This document shows, one piece after another, positions 48,612 to 63,600 of a stretch of DNA of 64,000 nt (the stretch's first letter is position 1; each line of letters begins with the position of its first letter). Origin of the DNA: MGBC124762 sp048201935. Lineage in GTDB: Bacteria; Bacillota; Clostridia; Oscillospirales; Oscillospiraceae. The stretch covers positions 124,001 to 188,000 of the forward strand of contig DBFBGR010000004.1 in the NCBI GenBank assembly GCA_048201935.1. Direction: 5' to 3'. The notes beneath the pieces were generated by a model. The model was not told the DNA's origin, did not search any database, and worked only from the letters and a program-made list of their open reading frames with translations. The position numbers were made by a program, and so were the translations under genes.

Positions 48612-51600
48612 ATGAAACAAAAGTGGAATCGACTGTTGGCGTCGCTGCTGTGCGCGGTGCTGCTATGCTCTGACCTGTCAGGGCTGATGCCCCGCGCCTC
48701 GGCGGCCCCGGACCCGGCGGCGGCCACGGTGGTCACCGACACCGGCGACCAAGACGACTTCCGCAACGAGAGCAATGGCAGACCCAACCTTTTTGTGGAC
48801 TTTTTGGGGGACAACAACAACTATATCTATACCCAGGGCGGCGCCAACGCCGGCCTAACGCCCCGCAATCCCACCAACCTGAACAACATCTCCGTCCCCG
48901 CGCCCTACGACCAGTCGGGCTATACCAACCCCACCGGTCCGGGCAACGACCAGGCCGGAGCGTGGTTCCAGTATAAGCATCACCCCGACTGTGACGATGG
49001 CAACCTGAATAAGACCGTCTTCTGGGTGGGCCTGGGCGTAGACCGCACCCAACTGCTGGAGCTGGTCCGGGACGGCACGGGCCTTTCCAGCCTGGAGGCG
49101 GGCTTCTATTACGACAGCACCATCATCGAGCCCTACATCGACTACAGCCTGCTGGGCAGCGGCGTTACCGCCGCCACCGCCACCGAGGCGCAAAAGCGGG
49201 AGGCATACCAAAGGACCATCCAAAAGGCCAACATCGCCAACGCCAAGTACCCCGCCAATACCCAGTGGTCCAGCGATTACCAGATCCTTCGGGCCCTGCC
49301 CGGCGTAGAGCCCCCCGAGACCGACGAGGTGACCCGGGAGGAGCTGGAGACGGCCACCATGAACGACATCATGAACAACACCCTCTACACCACCGCCGGC
49401 CAGAGCCAGTGGAAGATGACCTATGTCTCCCTGGAGCTCAAGGACGTGGAAAACGCCGCGGCGGACCGCCGTTTGGCCGGGGTGTACAAGGGCATAGACG
49501 GCCTGGACAAGGGCGTGGACGACGAGGGCAACGAGGCGCCCATCCTTCCCGCCTCCGCCCAGGGCGACCAGTACATCGTAGACGGCGACGCCAGCTCCGG
49601 CTACGACTATAACTATCTGCTCCTCATCCCCTTCCGGCTGAAGAACTACGGCTCGGTGGACTGGACGCCGCTGCGCCTGGTCCGGGACGCCACCCATTTC
49701 TCCATCGGCGGTGGCACCTGGGGCGTGGACGACTACGGCGCGTGGGAGCGCACCACCACCCGAAACGGCGCGGTGGCGGGCTCCGCCGGCGACGCCAACA
49801 CCCTGAGCGTGGAGGCCCATCCCGACCGGGATCTGAAGCTGCTGACCCGCTTTGCCGGGGACCTGAACCTCTTCTCCACCGGCCGGACCGCGGAGTATGA
49901 ATACGACGCGCTGCTGCGCATCATCGGCGACGGCGGCAGTTTGAACCACGCCAAGCTCACCGTCAAGGGCGACCCGGCGGTGTGGCCGGTGTGGGCCGAC
50001 ACCAACGGCGACGTGATCGGCGGTCTGCAAAGCGGACAGGGGATGCACCTGGACGTGCACACCCAGGACAACTATGTGGCCACCGTCACCGTCACCTATA
50101 TCCAGGACGACGGCAACGGCGCGGAAGAACTGGTCTATCACCAATATACCCAGACGGCAAGCGGAGCCCATGACAACTCCTATGAGTTCGTCATGCCCGC
50201 TTTTGTGCCTGTTGGCGCCCGGAGAGTCACCGTCACCGTGGCCTTTACCTACAAAGCGGGCGACGACGCGCTCATCTACCTCACCGAGGTCCCCCAGCCT
50301 GGCGACGCCGACCACGCCGTGGGCAACGAGACCACCATCCGCACCAGCCTGGACTCCGCCTACGACCCCACCACAGCCACCGAGACCATCAACAGCTACA
50401 GCCCCACCACCGACCACCCCAACTACTCCCACCCCGGCATCGACCACCCCAAGACCCCTGTGGCCAACGCCAAGAAGGACCAGTATGTGGAGATCGAGGT
50501 GGAGACCCACGCGGACTATGCCGCCGTGGTGCAGATCTACGACTTTAAGGCCCAGAGCTTCCTCACTGGCGGCCTGACCATCGACGCCGTCGGCGCCTCC
50601 GGCGTGACCCCTGATCTGACCGATATCGACAACCCCGCCCATCTGGCCGACCCCACCGACCCGGCCCATCCGGCCAAGATCCCCAGCGGCCGCATCACCC
50701 TGCCCCAGGGCGGCACCATCCGCCTGCGCATGGGCAGTCAGGACCTGGACGTGATCGTCACCTACGAAAAGGGTTCCCGGCGGCAGGCCACCTTGGAGGT
50801 CTATAACACCAACGGCGCCGCCACCAATTTTGACCTGAACACCGCCCAACTGGTCTACGACCTCTACGACGCGCTGAACCAGCCCAGCAAGGCCTACAGC
50901 GCCGTGACCTACCACGACTACGACACCACCGCCGCCGTCAACCCCGACGACCACCGGGCCATCCACCCCACCAAGGGTGGGGACAAACTACCCTGGGTCT
51001 CCGCCAGCCAGGGCAGCCTCTCGGGCAGCCTGGGCGGCGACACTGGCCGCGCGGGCAAGGTCTGGGACCCCATGACCCTGCCCACCGCCCAGCAGGAGCT
51101 TTTGGGCGGTAAGAGCGTCATGGCCCTGCTGGCCAGCGCCGCCCAGAAGTCGGACTTCCGGGACGCCATCAACGGCATGGATCTGGCCGGCGTCCAGGTG
51201 ATCCCCGGCCTCACCGGCCTTCGCAAGAACCCGGGCAAGGAGCTCTACGGCGACCCGGACGTGGCCGCCGCGCTGGATGTGGATATCGACAAGCCCACGG
51301 TCATCGACGCGCTGTGGGAGCTGCGGCAGGCCATCGACGCCGACACCACCACCGGCGGGCTGAAGGACACCTATCTCAAGGAGGTCAAGAAGGCCGCTGA
51401 CAACTCCGTGGCCTACACCTACTATGACTTGACTCCCGCCCAGCTCCAGGCCTATCTGCTGGAGATCTTCGACGCGGCCCAGGTAAAGGCGGCCAACGAC
51501 CTGGCCTACCGCATCGCCCAGCGGCGGTATCTGACCATCCTCAGCGAATACAACGCCGTCAAGGACATCCCCGCCTACGCGGGCATGGCGGAGCTGAAGG

Positions 51601-54600
51601 CCCCGGCGGTGAACCTTTCTACCACCGTGACCAACGGCGTCCGGGAGTACCAGGGCGACGATTATAAGAACACCTATCTGGCCCAGTACGACACGTATTT
51701 GGACGATTACGAGGCCTATCTGCGGGCGTTGGAGGCCAACGCCGGTACCGGCGGCTCCGGCGCGCCCACCGCGCCCACCTCCTATCCCGGTCCCACCGCC
51801 CCCAATATGAAGACCATCTCTTTGAAGACGGACACCGCGGCGGTGGCCGCCGTTGCCGCATATGGCTGGAAGCCCGCCGCCGTGCCCACCCAGGTCCCCA
51901 CGGGCCAGCAGGGCAACACCATCGAGACCCGCAGTGGCCGGACGGTGTATATCGCCCTGGAGGCGGACAGCGCTTACGAGCTGGACACCGCCAACACCGA
52001 CATCTTCCAGCGCGGTCCCGGCCCGAACCACGCCACCGGGGCCCGCATCGCCGCGGCCAATCCCGTGCCCGTGCCCGGCTACCAGAACGTTTACGCCTTC
52101 ACCATGCCCGACCAGGACTGCGTGGTCCGGGTGGCCTATAAGCTCCGGGGCACCCGGCAGCTGAACATCACCTACAAGGGCGCGGCGGGCCTGGACGACA
52201 ACGAGGCTATCGTGGAGGCCTACTCCGTGGCCGATCCTCCCGCCGTTACCCCCAAGCTCAACATCATCACCAACAAGGGCTACACCACCACTACGCTGCC
52301 CTCCGGCGGCTCCTATGACGCCTTCAACGACGTTTACGTCACCGACCCGGTGAAGGACGCCTTCAAGGGCAGTACCGTCACCATCCGGGCCAAGGCCGCC
52401 GAGGGGTACGAGGTCAAGAGCGTGGAGGCCAAAAACTCCGACGACACCGTTATCACCGTCACCAAGCGGCCCGCCGACGACCCCGCCGACGGCGATGTGT
52501 ATACCTTCATCATCCCCGAGGGCCGTGAGGACGACGTGAACCTGGTCATCACCTACGGTCCCGAGGTGGACGAGACCTTTACCGCCACCATCCAGTCCAC
52601 CACCGAGGGCGCCATCGACGGCACCAATAAGGCCACGTGGTACGTGCAAAACAGCGGCGTGGTGACCACGCCCACGGTCATCTCCAACGTGCGGCCTACC
52701 ACCCACCTCATCGGCCACGTCACCGTGGCCCCGGGGTACTACATCAAGTCGGTCACCGCCTGGGGCGCTTCGGGCAACTACCCCTACACCATTACCGGCA
52801 ACGGCTATAACAACGGCTTCGGCACCAGCCTTACCGGCGCCAACGTGCCCATCGAGATCTTCGTGGACATGCCCCACGAGGACCTGGTGGTGGACGTGGT
52901 CTTTGCCAAGGGCCCGCCGGAGCCCGCCCCGGACAACACCCTGACCCTTATCGTCAAGGACGACGACAACACCGAGGTGGACCCGTCCAAAGCCGCGGCC
53001 AACTGGGCCCGGGCCAAGGTCTTTGACCAGCGGCCCACGGGCATCTCCACCATCGTCCCCGAGCAGGACCTGCCCACCGTGGGTGCCCTGCCCGGCGACC
53101 AGTTGGGTAAGAACGCCGACCACGGCGCCGGCACCCTCACCGACCGCAAGTATGTGGAGACGGGCAAGTGGGTGCTGGTGGACTTCTCCGCCGCCGTGGT
53201 GATGAAAAAGGACACCAGCCCCGGCGCGCCCGCCGGCGCTGAGGTGGTGGACACCGAGAAGAGCTACTACGTCTCCAGCGTCACCGTGGGCCCGGACCAT
53301 CTGGGCGTGGCGCTGGTGTGGGAGGGCTCCAGCGCGGTGAGCTTCTATATGCCCGCCGGCTCCACCGCCGTCACCGTGGAGTTCTCCAAATACCCCGCCA
53401 ACGGTCGTCTGCCCGACTATGTTTTGACCGTCCGGGAGACCTACACCGACCTGAACCCCGGCGCGGCCACCCCGCCCAATACCGACCAGTATAGCTACAT
53501 CACCTCCGCCCGCAGCGCTACCATCGGCCTGTGGAGCACCATCCCTGAGGGCGGGACCAACGTCCCCGGCCGCGCCCTGGACTGGAACACCAACCCCGAG
53601 CTGGTGCCGCCTCGAGACGAGAAGAACGGCACCGGCGCGGCCACCGCCGGCGAGAAGGTCACCATGACCTTCGACGTGGACATCGGCGACGGCACCGCCG
53701 CCAACCCGGGCTGGTATTACCAGTCGGTGGTGCTCATCTCCAACGGCGCGGGCACGCGTCTGAGCGACAACGTCACCGAAAAGTCCCGGGCCACCAAGGT
53801 CATCGCCGGTAAGACCACCACAGTGGTGACCTACCAGGTGGAGTTCTACATGCCCGCCAGCCCGGCGGAATTCGTGGTCAACTACCGCAAGGGCCCCAAG
53901 CCCACCACCCCCGACTACGCCTTTACCCTGATCATCGACGACCCCCACAACGTCATGGACGACGCTACCAAGCTGTGGGACGAGAACAGCGTCAGCGCGT
54001 CCTTCCAGGACCCCACCGGCGCGGCGGGGACCCACAGTGCCCTGGACGTGGGCCATAATAAGGCGTCCATGTCCGCCGTCCAGCACATCCACGCCGACGA
54101 TATCGTCACCTTGAAGACCACCATCGCCAACGGCTACTACCTGGAGTACATGATCGTCAACCCCGCGGGATTGAAGCTCATTCCGGTGTGGAGCGACGCC
54201 AATACCGCCTCCTTCACCATGCCCAAAGAGGGCGTGGCGGTGGTGGCCAGGGTGGTCAAAGGCACGCCCCAGCAGTACACCGCCAACCTCATCCTCCGCT
54301 ATGACGGCGTTCTGCCCACGGGCAAGACCATCCACGACGTGGGCCGAGGCACCTTCGTGCTTCCCGACGAGGCCAACCCGGGCGGCACCCTGGGCAGCTT
54401 GGACGACTACGCCAAGAAGGCCATCTACTCCACCGTCCAGCTCCCCGGCACCGACATCCCCTACGACCTCTACGCTTTCGACGGCTACTACATCGACCGC
54501 GTCACCGTGGAGCCCGCCATTTTGGGGGTCACCGGGACCCTCTCAGGCTCCTGCGGCTACCAAGACGGCGACGTGATCATGCCCCACGCCAGCATCAATG

Positions 54601-57600
54601 TCAACGTCTGGTTCAAGAAGGGCTGGCCCGACGAGATCCCCTACGACCTGACCATCAAGGTCCACGACTCCTCGCTGGATCCGGCCAAGACCCCCAACGC
54701 CAACGACAATAACTACGCCGCTTTGAGGACGGTGGCCGGGCGGGCCCCCGCCCCCGTTGTGGCGTCTGGGGACAAGACACCGGTCTTCGGCGGCCAGACC
54801 AAGCTGGTGGACGGGACCGACTACATCCTGGACCGGGATACCGTCATTCTGGATATCCACACCATGCCCGGCTTCCATGTGGACTCCTCCAACATCAAGA
54901 TCACCGATACCCTGGGCGATCCTGTCGCCTGGTGGTACGTCCCCGGCGGCGTGGCCTTTACCCAGCCGCCCAGGTCCGTGGTGGCCGACATCACCTTCAA
55001 GCAGGGCGAGCCGGACAAGAAGTATACCGCCACGCTCCACCTGGGCCCGGGCATGGTCACCGGCGACCACAGCGCGGAAGCCGACATCATCAACGACTAC
55101 GTCCTCCTCTCCGCCCAGACCGGAAATACCCATGCCACGACTACCTCCCAGGCCGCCGGCACCACCGCGCCTCCCGCGGCGGTGAACACCGATACCGCCG
55201 TCATCACCGATCTCTACCACAGCGACGCGCTGGACCTGTCCGTCCGGCCCGGCGCGGGGCGGCACATCACCTCGGCCTACGCCGTCAGCCGCGCCACGGG
55301 AGCGGTCATTCCCATCTACGGTTATGACGCCGCGGGCGACCTCAGCGCCATCGCCGTGCAGTACGTCCCCGGCAAGGCTGGAGTCCCTGCCGACAACTCC
55401 ACCACGCCGCCCACGCCCGCCGTTCCGGGCACCGCCACCAAGGGCGCCTTCGCCATGCCTGAGAGCGACGTGGACGTGTACGTCAACTACGCCGACGGCA
55501 CCATCTCCGCCACTGACATGGTGGTGAAGCTGGTGGTCTCCGGCCCCAACGGCGCGGGCAGCGCCACGGCGGACATCACCGAGCCCGCTCCCAGCACGGG
55601 CCAGAGCATGAGCGTGGCCGCCCCCGGGGTGGACACCCGCTTCACCGCCCAGGGCAACCAGGCTGTGGTCACCTTCGACCCCGCTGCCGGCTACGGCATT
55701 GCCAAGCTGGAGGTCACCAACAACTCCACCGGCGCGCCGGTGCCCTATGACTGGATCTCGGTGCTCCAGGACCCGCCCGTGGTGGACAATACCGACGGAA
55801 ATGGAAATCCCCAGGACAACACCGACCTCTGGCCCGGCGTGGCCCCGGCCCCGGGCGTGACCCATCCCACCTACAAGCCCAACCCGGACAAGCAGATCAA
55901 GCTGATCGTGCCCTCCGGCGGCGTGACCATCCACGTGACCTACGCCACGGAATCCACCGAGCCCTTCAAGGCCCAGGTGGTGGTCAACGACCCCCTGGCC
56001 GGCGATCCTAACAGCCGCAACGACGCGGGCTTCCCCAAGGACGTGGCGGGCCAGAAGGTGCTGGAGCGGTTGAAGTACGCCACGCCCGGGCAGTGGATCG
56101 ACCTGGACATTACCGTTCATCCCGGCTACCGCATCGAGTATGTGAAGGTGGTGCCCCAGTCCTTCGGCATCGTCCCCGGCCTGCCCATCGGCACCGACAT
56201 GGGCAGCGGCGTGACCTATTACCTCCATGACCAGTCCACCGGCTTCACCATGCCCAGCGGCGACGTGACGGTCTATGTAAAGTTCGTGGCCGACGGGGTG
56301 GATACCAAGAACGTCACCCTGGCGGTGGTGGGCGCGCCCACAGGCAACACCGCCAACCACGCCACCATCACCAGTCCCGCCAGCGGTACCAAGGGCCCGG
56401 TGTATGTCCAAGGCAAGCCCCAGTCGGTCTCCGCCCGGCCCAAGGTGGACTGGGTGGACGTGGACTACCAGTGGGACGTGGCCACCAGCGCCGTGGCCTC
56501 CATCACCGTCCAGACCGCCGCCGACGGCACCAACGTGCCCTTCACCCAGGTGGTGGACCCGGCCACAGGCCAGGGCAAGCTCACCTTCCCCATGGTGAGC
56601 GACGATGTGATCGTCACCATCACCTATAAGGACGACCCCACCCCCGTGGGTCAGGAGATCGTCCTCCACGTCATCGACAAGGACCGGGATGCTACAAAGG
56701 CCATTTTGCTGGACAACGACAACTACGGCCGCCTGCAATACGCCGGAAACGCCGCCATCGGCGCGGGGCCGGACGATACGGGCAAGGTGGGCCTTACCCA
56801 GGCTTTGGCCGATGCGGGGACCTTTGCCGTCACCGAGACCATCCACGTCCCCGCCGGACAGAGCGTGGACGTGACCGCCTGCTCCAACCTCACCGACCCC
56901 AATGGCCCGGTGTATATTGAGTCGGCCTACGTCCTCTTCGAGCAAAACGGCCAGATGGTCCACTTCAACCTGACTCCGGACAGCCTTTTGGGCGGTGCGG
57001 GGCCGGGTTACAGTGGTTTACACGACCCCACCACCGACCCCCAGTCTTTCGTGGTCCATCCCGGCCGCAACGACGTGTACGTCACCCTGACCCGCAAGGC
57101 CCCCAAGGCCGACGAGCACGCCGCGGTGCTGATGCTCCGCTCCCCGGCCAGCGACACCCAGTCCGAGGCGGGTATCCACGCCGACCAGAGCGTGACCGCC
57201 TGGAACGACGCCGATCCCCTGCGCCGGGACAAGGTCCGGGTCAACGACCCTGCGGACTCCCACGCCTATGTGACCGCCACCGACGGCGAGAAGATCACCA
57301 TCAGCGTGGAGCCCGCCACCGGCTACGTCATCGACTACGTCCAGATCACGCCTCTGGGCTTCCCGCTGGACACCGACCCGGTGTACCACTTTGACCGCAC
57401 GGGCAACACCATCACCTTCGACATGCCCCATGTCAACGTGGCCGTCACCGTCTACCTCAAGCGAGGCAGCGACACCAACTTCAAGGCCACGCTCCACTAT
57501 ATCCAAGACCCGGCCTGCCTGGGCCCGGGCAAGCAGGCGCCCCAGGTGGAGGACTACGCCAAGCTGAGCTGGACGCCCATCGGCGAGCCCACCGAGAGCA

Positions 57601-60600
57601 TCTGGGCCGACGCCAAGCCCACGGGCAACCCCGGCGGCTCCAACCAGCCCTGGAGTGATGTGTCCAGCATGATCGTCAAGGAGGGCAGCACCGTCACCCT
57701 GGACGTGACCTTGGACACCAACCCCACCACCGGCAAGTCCGACGTGATCTTGGCCGCCTTCGTGGTGTGGAAGGACCGGGGCTCCATCGTCACCCTGACC
57801 CCCAGCTATCCCGCGGGCCTGAGCGTGCTCACCGGGCTGGAGGGGGTCACCGAGAGCGCCTCGGGCGCGCCGGACTTCGACAACTCCCTGGCCGACGCCA
57901 CGGGCTCGTTCAAGATGCCCATGGGCGATGTGGAGGTCTATGTGGTGGTCACCACCGACCCGCCCACCGACCCCTGGCACACCGTGGCCCTGGTGGCCAC
58001 CGACCACAGCCCCACCGGCAACAACTCCGGCCTCAATGAGGGCGACCTTTGGAACCACAAGGACGTGACCGACAAGCGTGTGGCCAAGAGCGACAATGTG
58101 CCCACCATCGCCTGGGTCACCGTCACCGAGACCGAGACCATCTCCGTCCTGCCCCGGGCCGCCGCGGGCTACCGCTTCGACGACCCGGCGGTGATGACCG
58201 GCAACGACGGTATCACCCAGAACCTCACCACCCCTTACACCAATTTCCTCTACGAGGTCACCTCCATCCTCTGCAACCAGGTCATCCGCATCGACTTTGA
58301 AAGCGGCGACGACCTGACCCTCACCGTGGAGATCGAAGACCCCGACAACCCCGGCGACGGCACGGTGGAGCAGGTGGTGACCGCCGACCCCGCGGGCACC
58401 ACGCCGCCCACCCTGCGGCTGACCTCCACCTCGGTGGCCGGGTCCTACCAGATCATGAAGGGCGTGACCGCCGGCGGCGACGTGAAGCTGACCGCCAAGC
58501 CCTATAAGGACGCCCAGCGGGAATACTCCGCCTACGCCACCCTCTACTACATCGACGGCACCAGCGAGAACGTCCCCTTGACCGACGCCGACAACGACGG
58601 CGTGTGGGAGGGCTCCTTCCCCATGCCCGCCAACAACGCCCGGGTGGTCATCACCTTCTACGACGGCTACACCGGCACCCTGACCCTGGTAAACCGCATC
58701 TCCGGCGACGCCACCGGACAGGCCGCCATGACCGAGGACAAGCGGGGCCTGCCGCCCCTTGCCGTCCACTCCCTGCGCACCAGCGACTCCTTCCAGAGCC
58801 TGCCCAACGCCACCAAGCTGGACGCCTACGTCACCAGTTCCATGACGGGCCGGACGGTGAAGGGCCTGCTGACGCGCAACGGCCTCACCACTATTCTCCC
58901 CGCCACCCACACTGGCATTGTGGGCGATCCCGACCACTTCTACCACACCATCGACCGCGCCGACGCGGAGATCACCCTGATTCTGGACAGCCCCACCGAG
59001 CACCCTGACAGCTACCTGGCCGCCGTGGACTGGGTGAATTTGCCCGCCGGCACCGCCCACCCCGAGATCGAGGACAAGACCTCCAGCCAGCTCCGGGGCA
59101 GCGATAAGACCTGGACCACCGCGACGCGAAACGACACCGTGGAGGTCACGCTGAACGTGCCCTACGGCTACAAGGCCACCGTTCGCGCCGACGGCACAGA
59201 CGTGACCCTCAGCGCCGCCGGGCCCTTCTACGGCCCCGCCGCCCCCGGTACGCCTAACGTCCAGACCGTCACCTTCCCCATGCCCGCCCGGGACGTGCAG
59301 ATCACGGTGACCTACGCCAAGACCATCTTCGACCTGACCCTCCGGGTCATCGACACCACCGCCGCGCCGACGGCGAACACGACCTCCGTCACGCCTGCCG
59401 CCGCCGACGTGGTGGGCGCGCTGACGAGCCTCACCGCCAGCGGCCAGACCACCCAGGTGCGCCACGGCGGCAATGTGGCGGTCTCCGCCGCGCCCTCCAC
59501 CGGGGCTACCGCCCCGGCCAAGGACCCCCACATCGTGGCCGTCTACTACCAGACTGCCTCGGGGACCACCCACTGGCTGGAGCCCACCGCCCTGGCCGCC
59601 GGGACCCCCTCGTCCAAGAGCTTCACCATGCCCGAGGACGACGTGGTGGTCACCGTCATCTATGATGACGACCACGCCGGCAAGCCCGAGGACGACTACT
59701 ACATCGCCACGGTGGTGGTGGACGACCCCACCAACCACCCGGGCAACAAGGCCGTCAGCATCGTCAACATCCCCGCCGCCGGCCTGCCCAGCGGCAGTCC
59801 CAACTGGGCCGCGGGCCATCCGGGCAGTGGCATGAAGGTCTCCTACGAGGTGGCCGACGGCTACCACGTCACCGCCACCGCCAAGCGCGCCGACACCAAT
59901 GCCGACCTTCCCGTGCTCCAGCTGGGCTCCACTGCCAACGGCACCGCCTCGGCCACCATGCCCGCGGCTAACATCGTCATCACCCTGACCTACGAAAAGG
60001 GCGAGCCGCCCAAGGAGCCCAACAACGTGGCCCTGCAACTCTTGGGCCACAAGGCCCAGGCCGCCAACGAGGCCGCCACCAGCAACTTCACCGATCCTAC
60101 CCAGCTCAGCGGCCTCGCCACCACCGGCGTGACGCCCAACTTCGCGCCCCATGCGCCCGCCTACACCCACAACACCGACCCCGTGGAGACGGTGAAGTCC
60201 GCCGCCAAGCTGGGCGACGACCTGCGGACCCTGGCCGGCAGCGCCTCGGGCAGCCAGGTGGTGCGCATGACCGTGGCGGTGCGGAAGGTCACCTATGACA
60301 CCGACGGCGTTACCGTCCTCTCGGTGGCTGAAACGCCGGAGGTGGACCTGCTGGTGAGCAAGTACGCCGACTCCGCCACCTCCCGGGCCCCGGCCCCCAT
60401 CACCCACGGCCCCGACGAGGAGATCGTCATTCGGGTCTACTACGGCAACATCTACAAGGCCATCTTCCACCTGGTGGGCGAGGACGCCACCGACGGCCAC
60501 ACCGCCACCGACACCGTGCCCTACACCAGCGCCTACAACGTCTCCGACACCGCCATCTCCAAGCCCATCCAGGACCATCTGGACCGCTTTGAGGGCTACC

Positions 60601-63600
60601 AGGGCGACGGCGCGGAGGACATCCAGACCACCGCCACCGCCGGTCCGGGCCGGAGAGTGGTGGACGTGGTGTGGGAGAGCGACCTCACCGGTGCGGCCTC
60701 GGCCACCTTCAACGGTGCCCGGCCCACCGACGGCTCCGGCCGCTACGACTTCACCATGCCCGAGGCCGACGTGGACTTCTATGCTTTCTTTGAAAAAGAA
60801 CCGGATGACCCTGATGACCGGGCCTACGTGGCCAAGGTGGCCTTCGCCAAGGACAGCCAGCATCTGGACGACAGCGACAACGCCGTGTCCATCAAGAACC
60901 TGACCAACGACAAGGCCCTGGGCGGCAAATACTGGACCGAGGCCCGGGACCAGGACAGCGTGGAGGTCACCGTCAAGGTGGCCGCCGGGTTCCAAGCGGA
61001 GATCATTACCACCAAGATCGACGACGACACCAAGCTGGGTGACCTGCCCGATATCTACGACGGGACCAATACGCGCAAGCCCTTGACCACCGACGACTAC
61101 CAGTATTACATCTCCCGCACCCAGTTCATCTACAACCTGCCCGCGGGCAAGGAGGCCACCTTCACCATGCCCAAGGACACCGACGCTACGGTGACGGTGA
61201 AGTTCACCAAGGGCTACGACCTGACTATGCGGCTGCGGGACCGGACCCGGTTCGTCAACGCCGACCCGACCAACGTCAAGGCCAGCAACGTGGCCGTCAG
61301 CACCACGGGCTACGGCAGCATCACAAACACCGCCAGCAACCCCGGCGACGGCTCCGCCGTCACCGTCACCGCCTCCAAGAGTGTGCCCACCGCCTCTGCC
61401 GCCCGGATGTTCAGCGGCATGGTGAACGCCCTGATGGGCCAGTCGGTGAGCCTCCTGGCCGCCAACCCCTACGCCCCCGGAACCAACGACCCCGACACCC
61501 TCTACGACCTGCCCGGTAACCTGAAGGTGACCACGGCGGTGACCCTGGACACGCTGCTGGGTACCAACGAGGACGTGACCGCCCGGCTCTTCCGCACCAC
61601 GCCCTTTACCGGCACCCAGCTTATGGCGGTGAACACCAAGCGCGACAGCGCCAACCCCGCCAGCCTGGAGATGATGATGGGCTACGAGGACACCCTGGGC
61701 ACCACCGAGCTGACTAACTCCAATGAGCTCTACGCCGCCGTCCAGACCGAGGGCGAGCGGGACATCGAGGGCAATGTGGCAAAGCCCATCTACGACTACA
61801 CCAACTGGGACGTGGACAACAAAAAGACCACCCAGACCACCCTCAACGGCACCAAGACCGACGTGGAAAAGGGCGGCAACACCGTAGACCTGTCCATCAC
61901 CATCCAAAAGGGCTATGTGGCCCGGGTGAAGGTCCGCCGGGACGACCAGGCCTACCTGGACAACCCCAACGACCCCACCAAGTGGAACTACCTGGACGGT
62001 TTCCGCTACCACTTCGCCAGCGACTACCAGTATGACGACGCCGGCACCCTCACCTGGGGCCACGACGACCTGGTCAGCGACCCCGGCGACGGCGTGAAGG
62101 GCGAGCGGGAGCTGGGCGTTACCGAGGTGGTCCTCCGGCCCGACGACAAGTTCCGGCCCCAGAGCACCTTCCCCGGCTCGGTCTGCGGCGTGCAGCACTT
62201 CCGCTTCACCATGCCTCAGGACGCCGCCGAGACCGGCGCCGCCGGGACCGACGGCTATGTGATGGCGGACACCGTGGACAACGTCACCGTCATCGTCACC
62301 TTTGAAAAGATCAGCACCATGCCCCAGCCCTTCGACCCCAGAAACGTGAACAAGACCGTCCGGGGCGTGGCCTACGACCACCAGCCCGGTTTCCTGGAGG
62401 AGGGCTTCATCTACGGCGAGAACCGGGGAGCCTATGCCATCGTGGAGATCCCCACCCTGGCCATGGACGAGGAGAGCGTGGGTAAGCACCTCTACGACAC
62501 CGACAACTACGACGAGCCCGCCTCCGGCAAACCCGAGGACAAGAAGAGCGCTCTGGACGTGCAGCGCTTCACCTTCGCCATCCGCACCGTCTCCGCCACC
62601 GGCGCGGTGAGCTACGAGCGGCTGGAGCCGGGCGTGGACGTGGAGCTGATGCCCTGGCGAGAGGACGAACTGGTAGACCCCGCCGACCCCTATAACTACT
62701 ATGTGGGCAAGGACCAGGGCATGTGGTCCAGCGACGATTCCCGCTACTGGGAGACAAACCCCAAGGACAAGGGCGTGGATCACGACTTCGTGGGCTCCAA
62801 GTTCAAGCTCTATCCCACCGAGCCCGACCCCAAGACCGGCAAGCGCACCGCCGGGGCCCAGGCCCTCTACGAGATGCTCAACGACCAGGGCTCTTTGGAG
62901 ACCTACACCGAAGGGACCGCCACCAAATACCGCACCCGCCTGGTGGTCCGGGCCGAGGACGCGGCCAGTATGAGCGAATACACCGAGGTCTGGATCCGTC
63001 CCTGGTTCGCCCTGGGGGTGAAGGTCAACTCCTACGGACCCACCCACCCGGTGGAGGGCAAGCTCTACCGGCTCATGACCCAGGACGAGCTGGATGTGGC
63101 CAGCGGCTACAAGGACAAGGCCGGGACCATCCTGGACCCCGCCGCCAGCGTCACGCTGGACCCGGACGATTTCCAGCACTACAAGTGGGACGAGGACGCC
63201 GAGCCCACGCTGGAGGACTCCATCGTGCTGGAGGGCGTCGGCAGCGGCAAGTGGCTGCAGATCCTGCGCATGCGCTCGTCCGAGCTGCTGGGCGGCTTCG
63301 ATAGCAGCTACGACCCCAGAGAGCAGGTCTCCGACCCGGCCAAGCCCGACGACCGCACCCTGCTGGACAACGTCCCCGCCGGGCAAAACCTGGTGTACGC
63401 CCTGGAGATTGAAAAGATCTCCAACCTGACCTACACCCGCGTCAAGCTGGACCTGGACCCCCACAGCGCCGACTACGCCGCACCCAACGCGCCGCTGACG
63501 GACTACTATGAGGAGACGGGCGGTAAGCCCGACTATACCACCCGGACCTTCATGCTCCAGGATACCGTCCAGCTCATCGCAGGCGATGTGGATCAAAACG

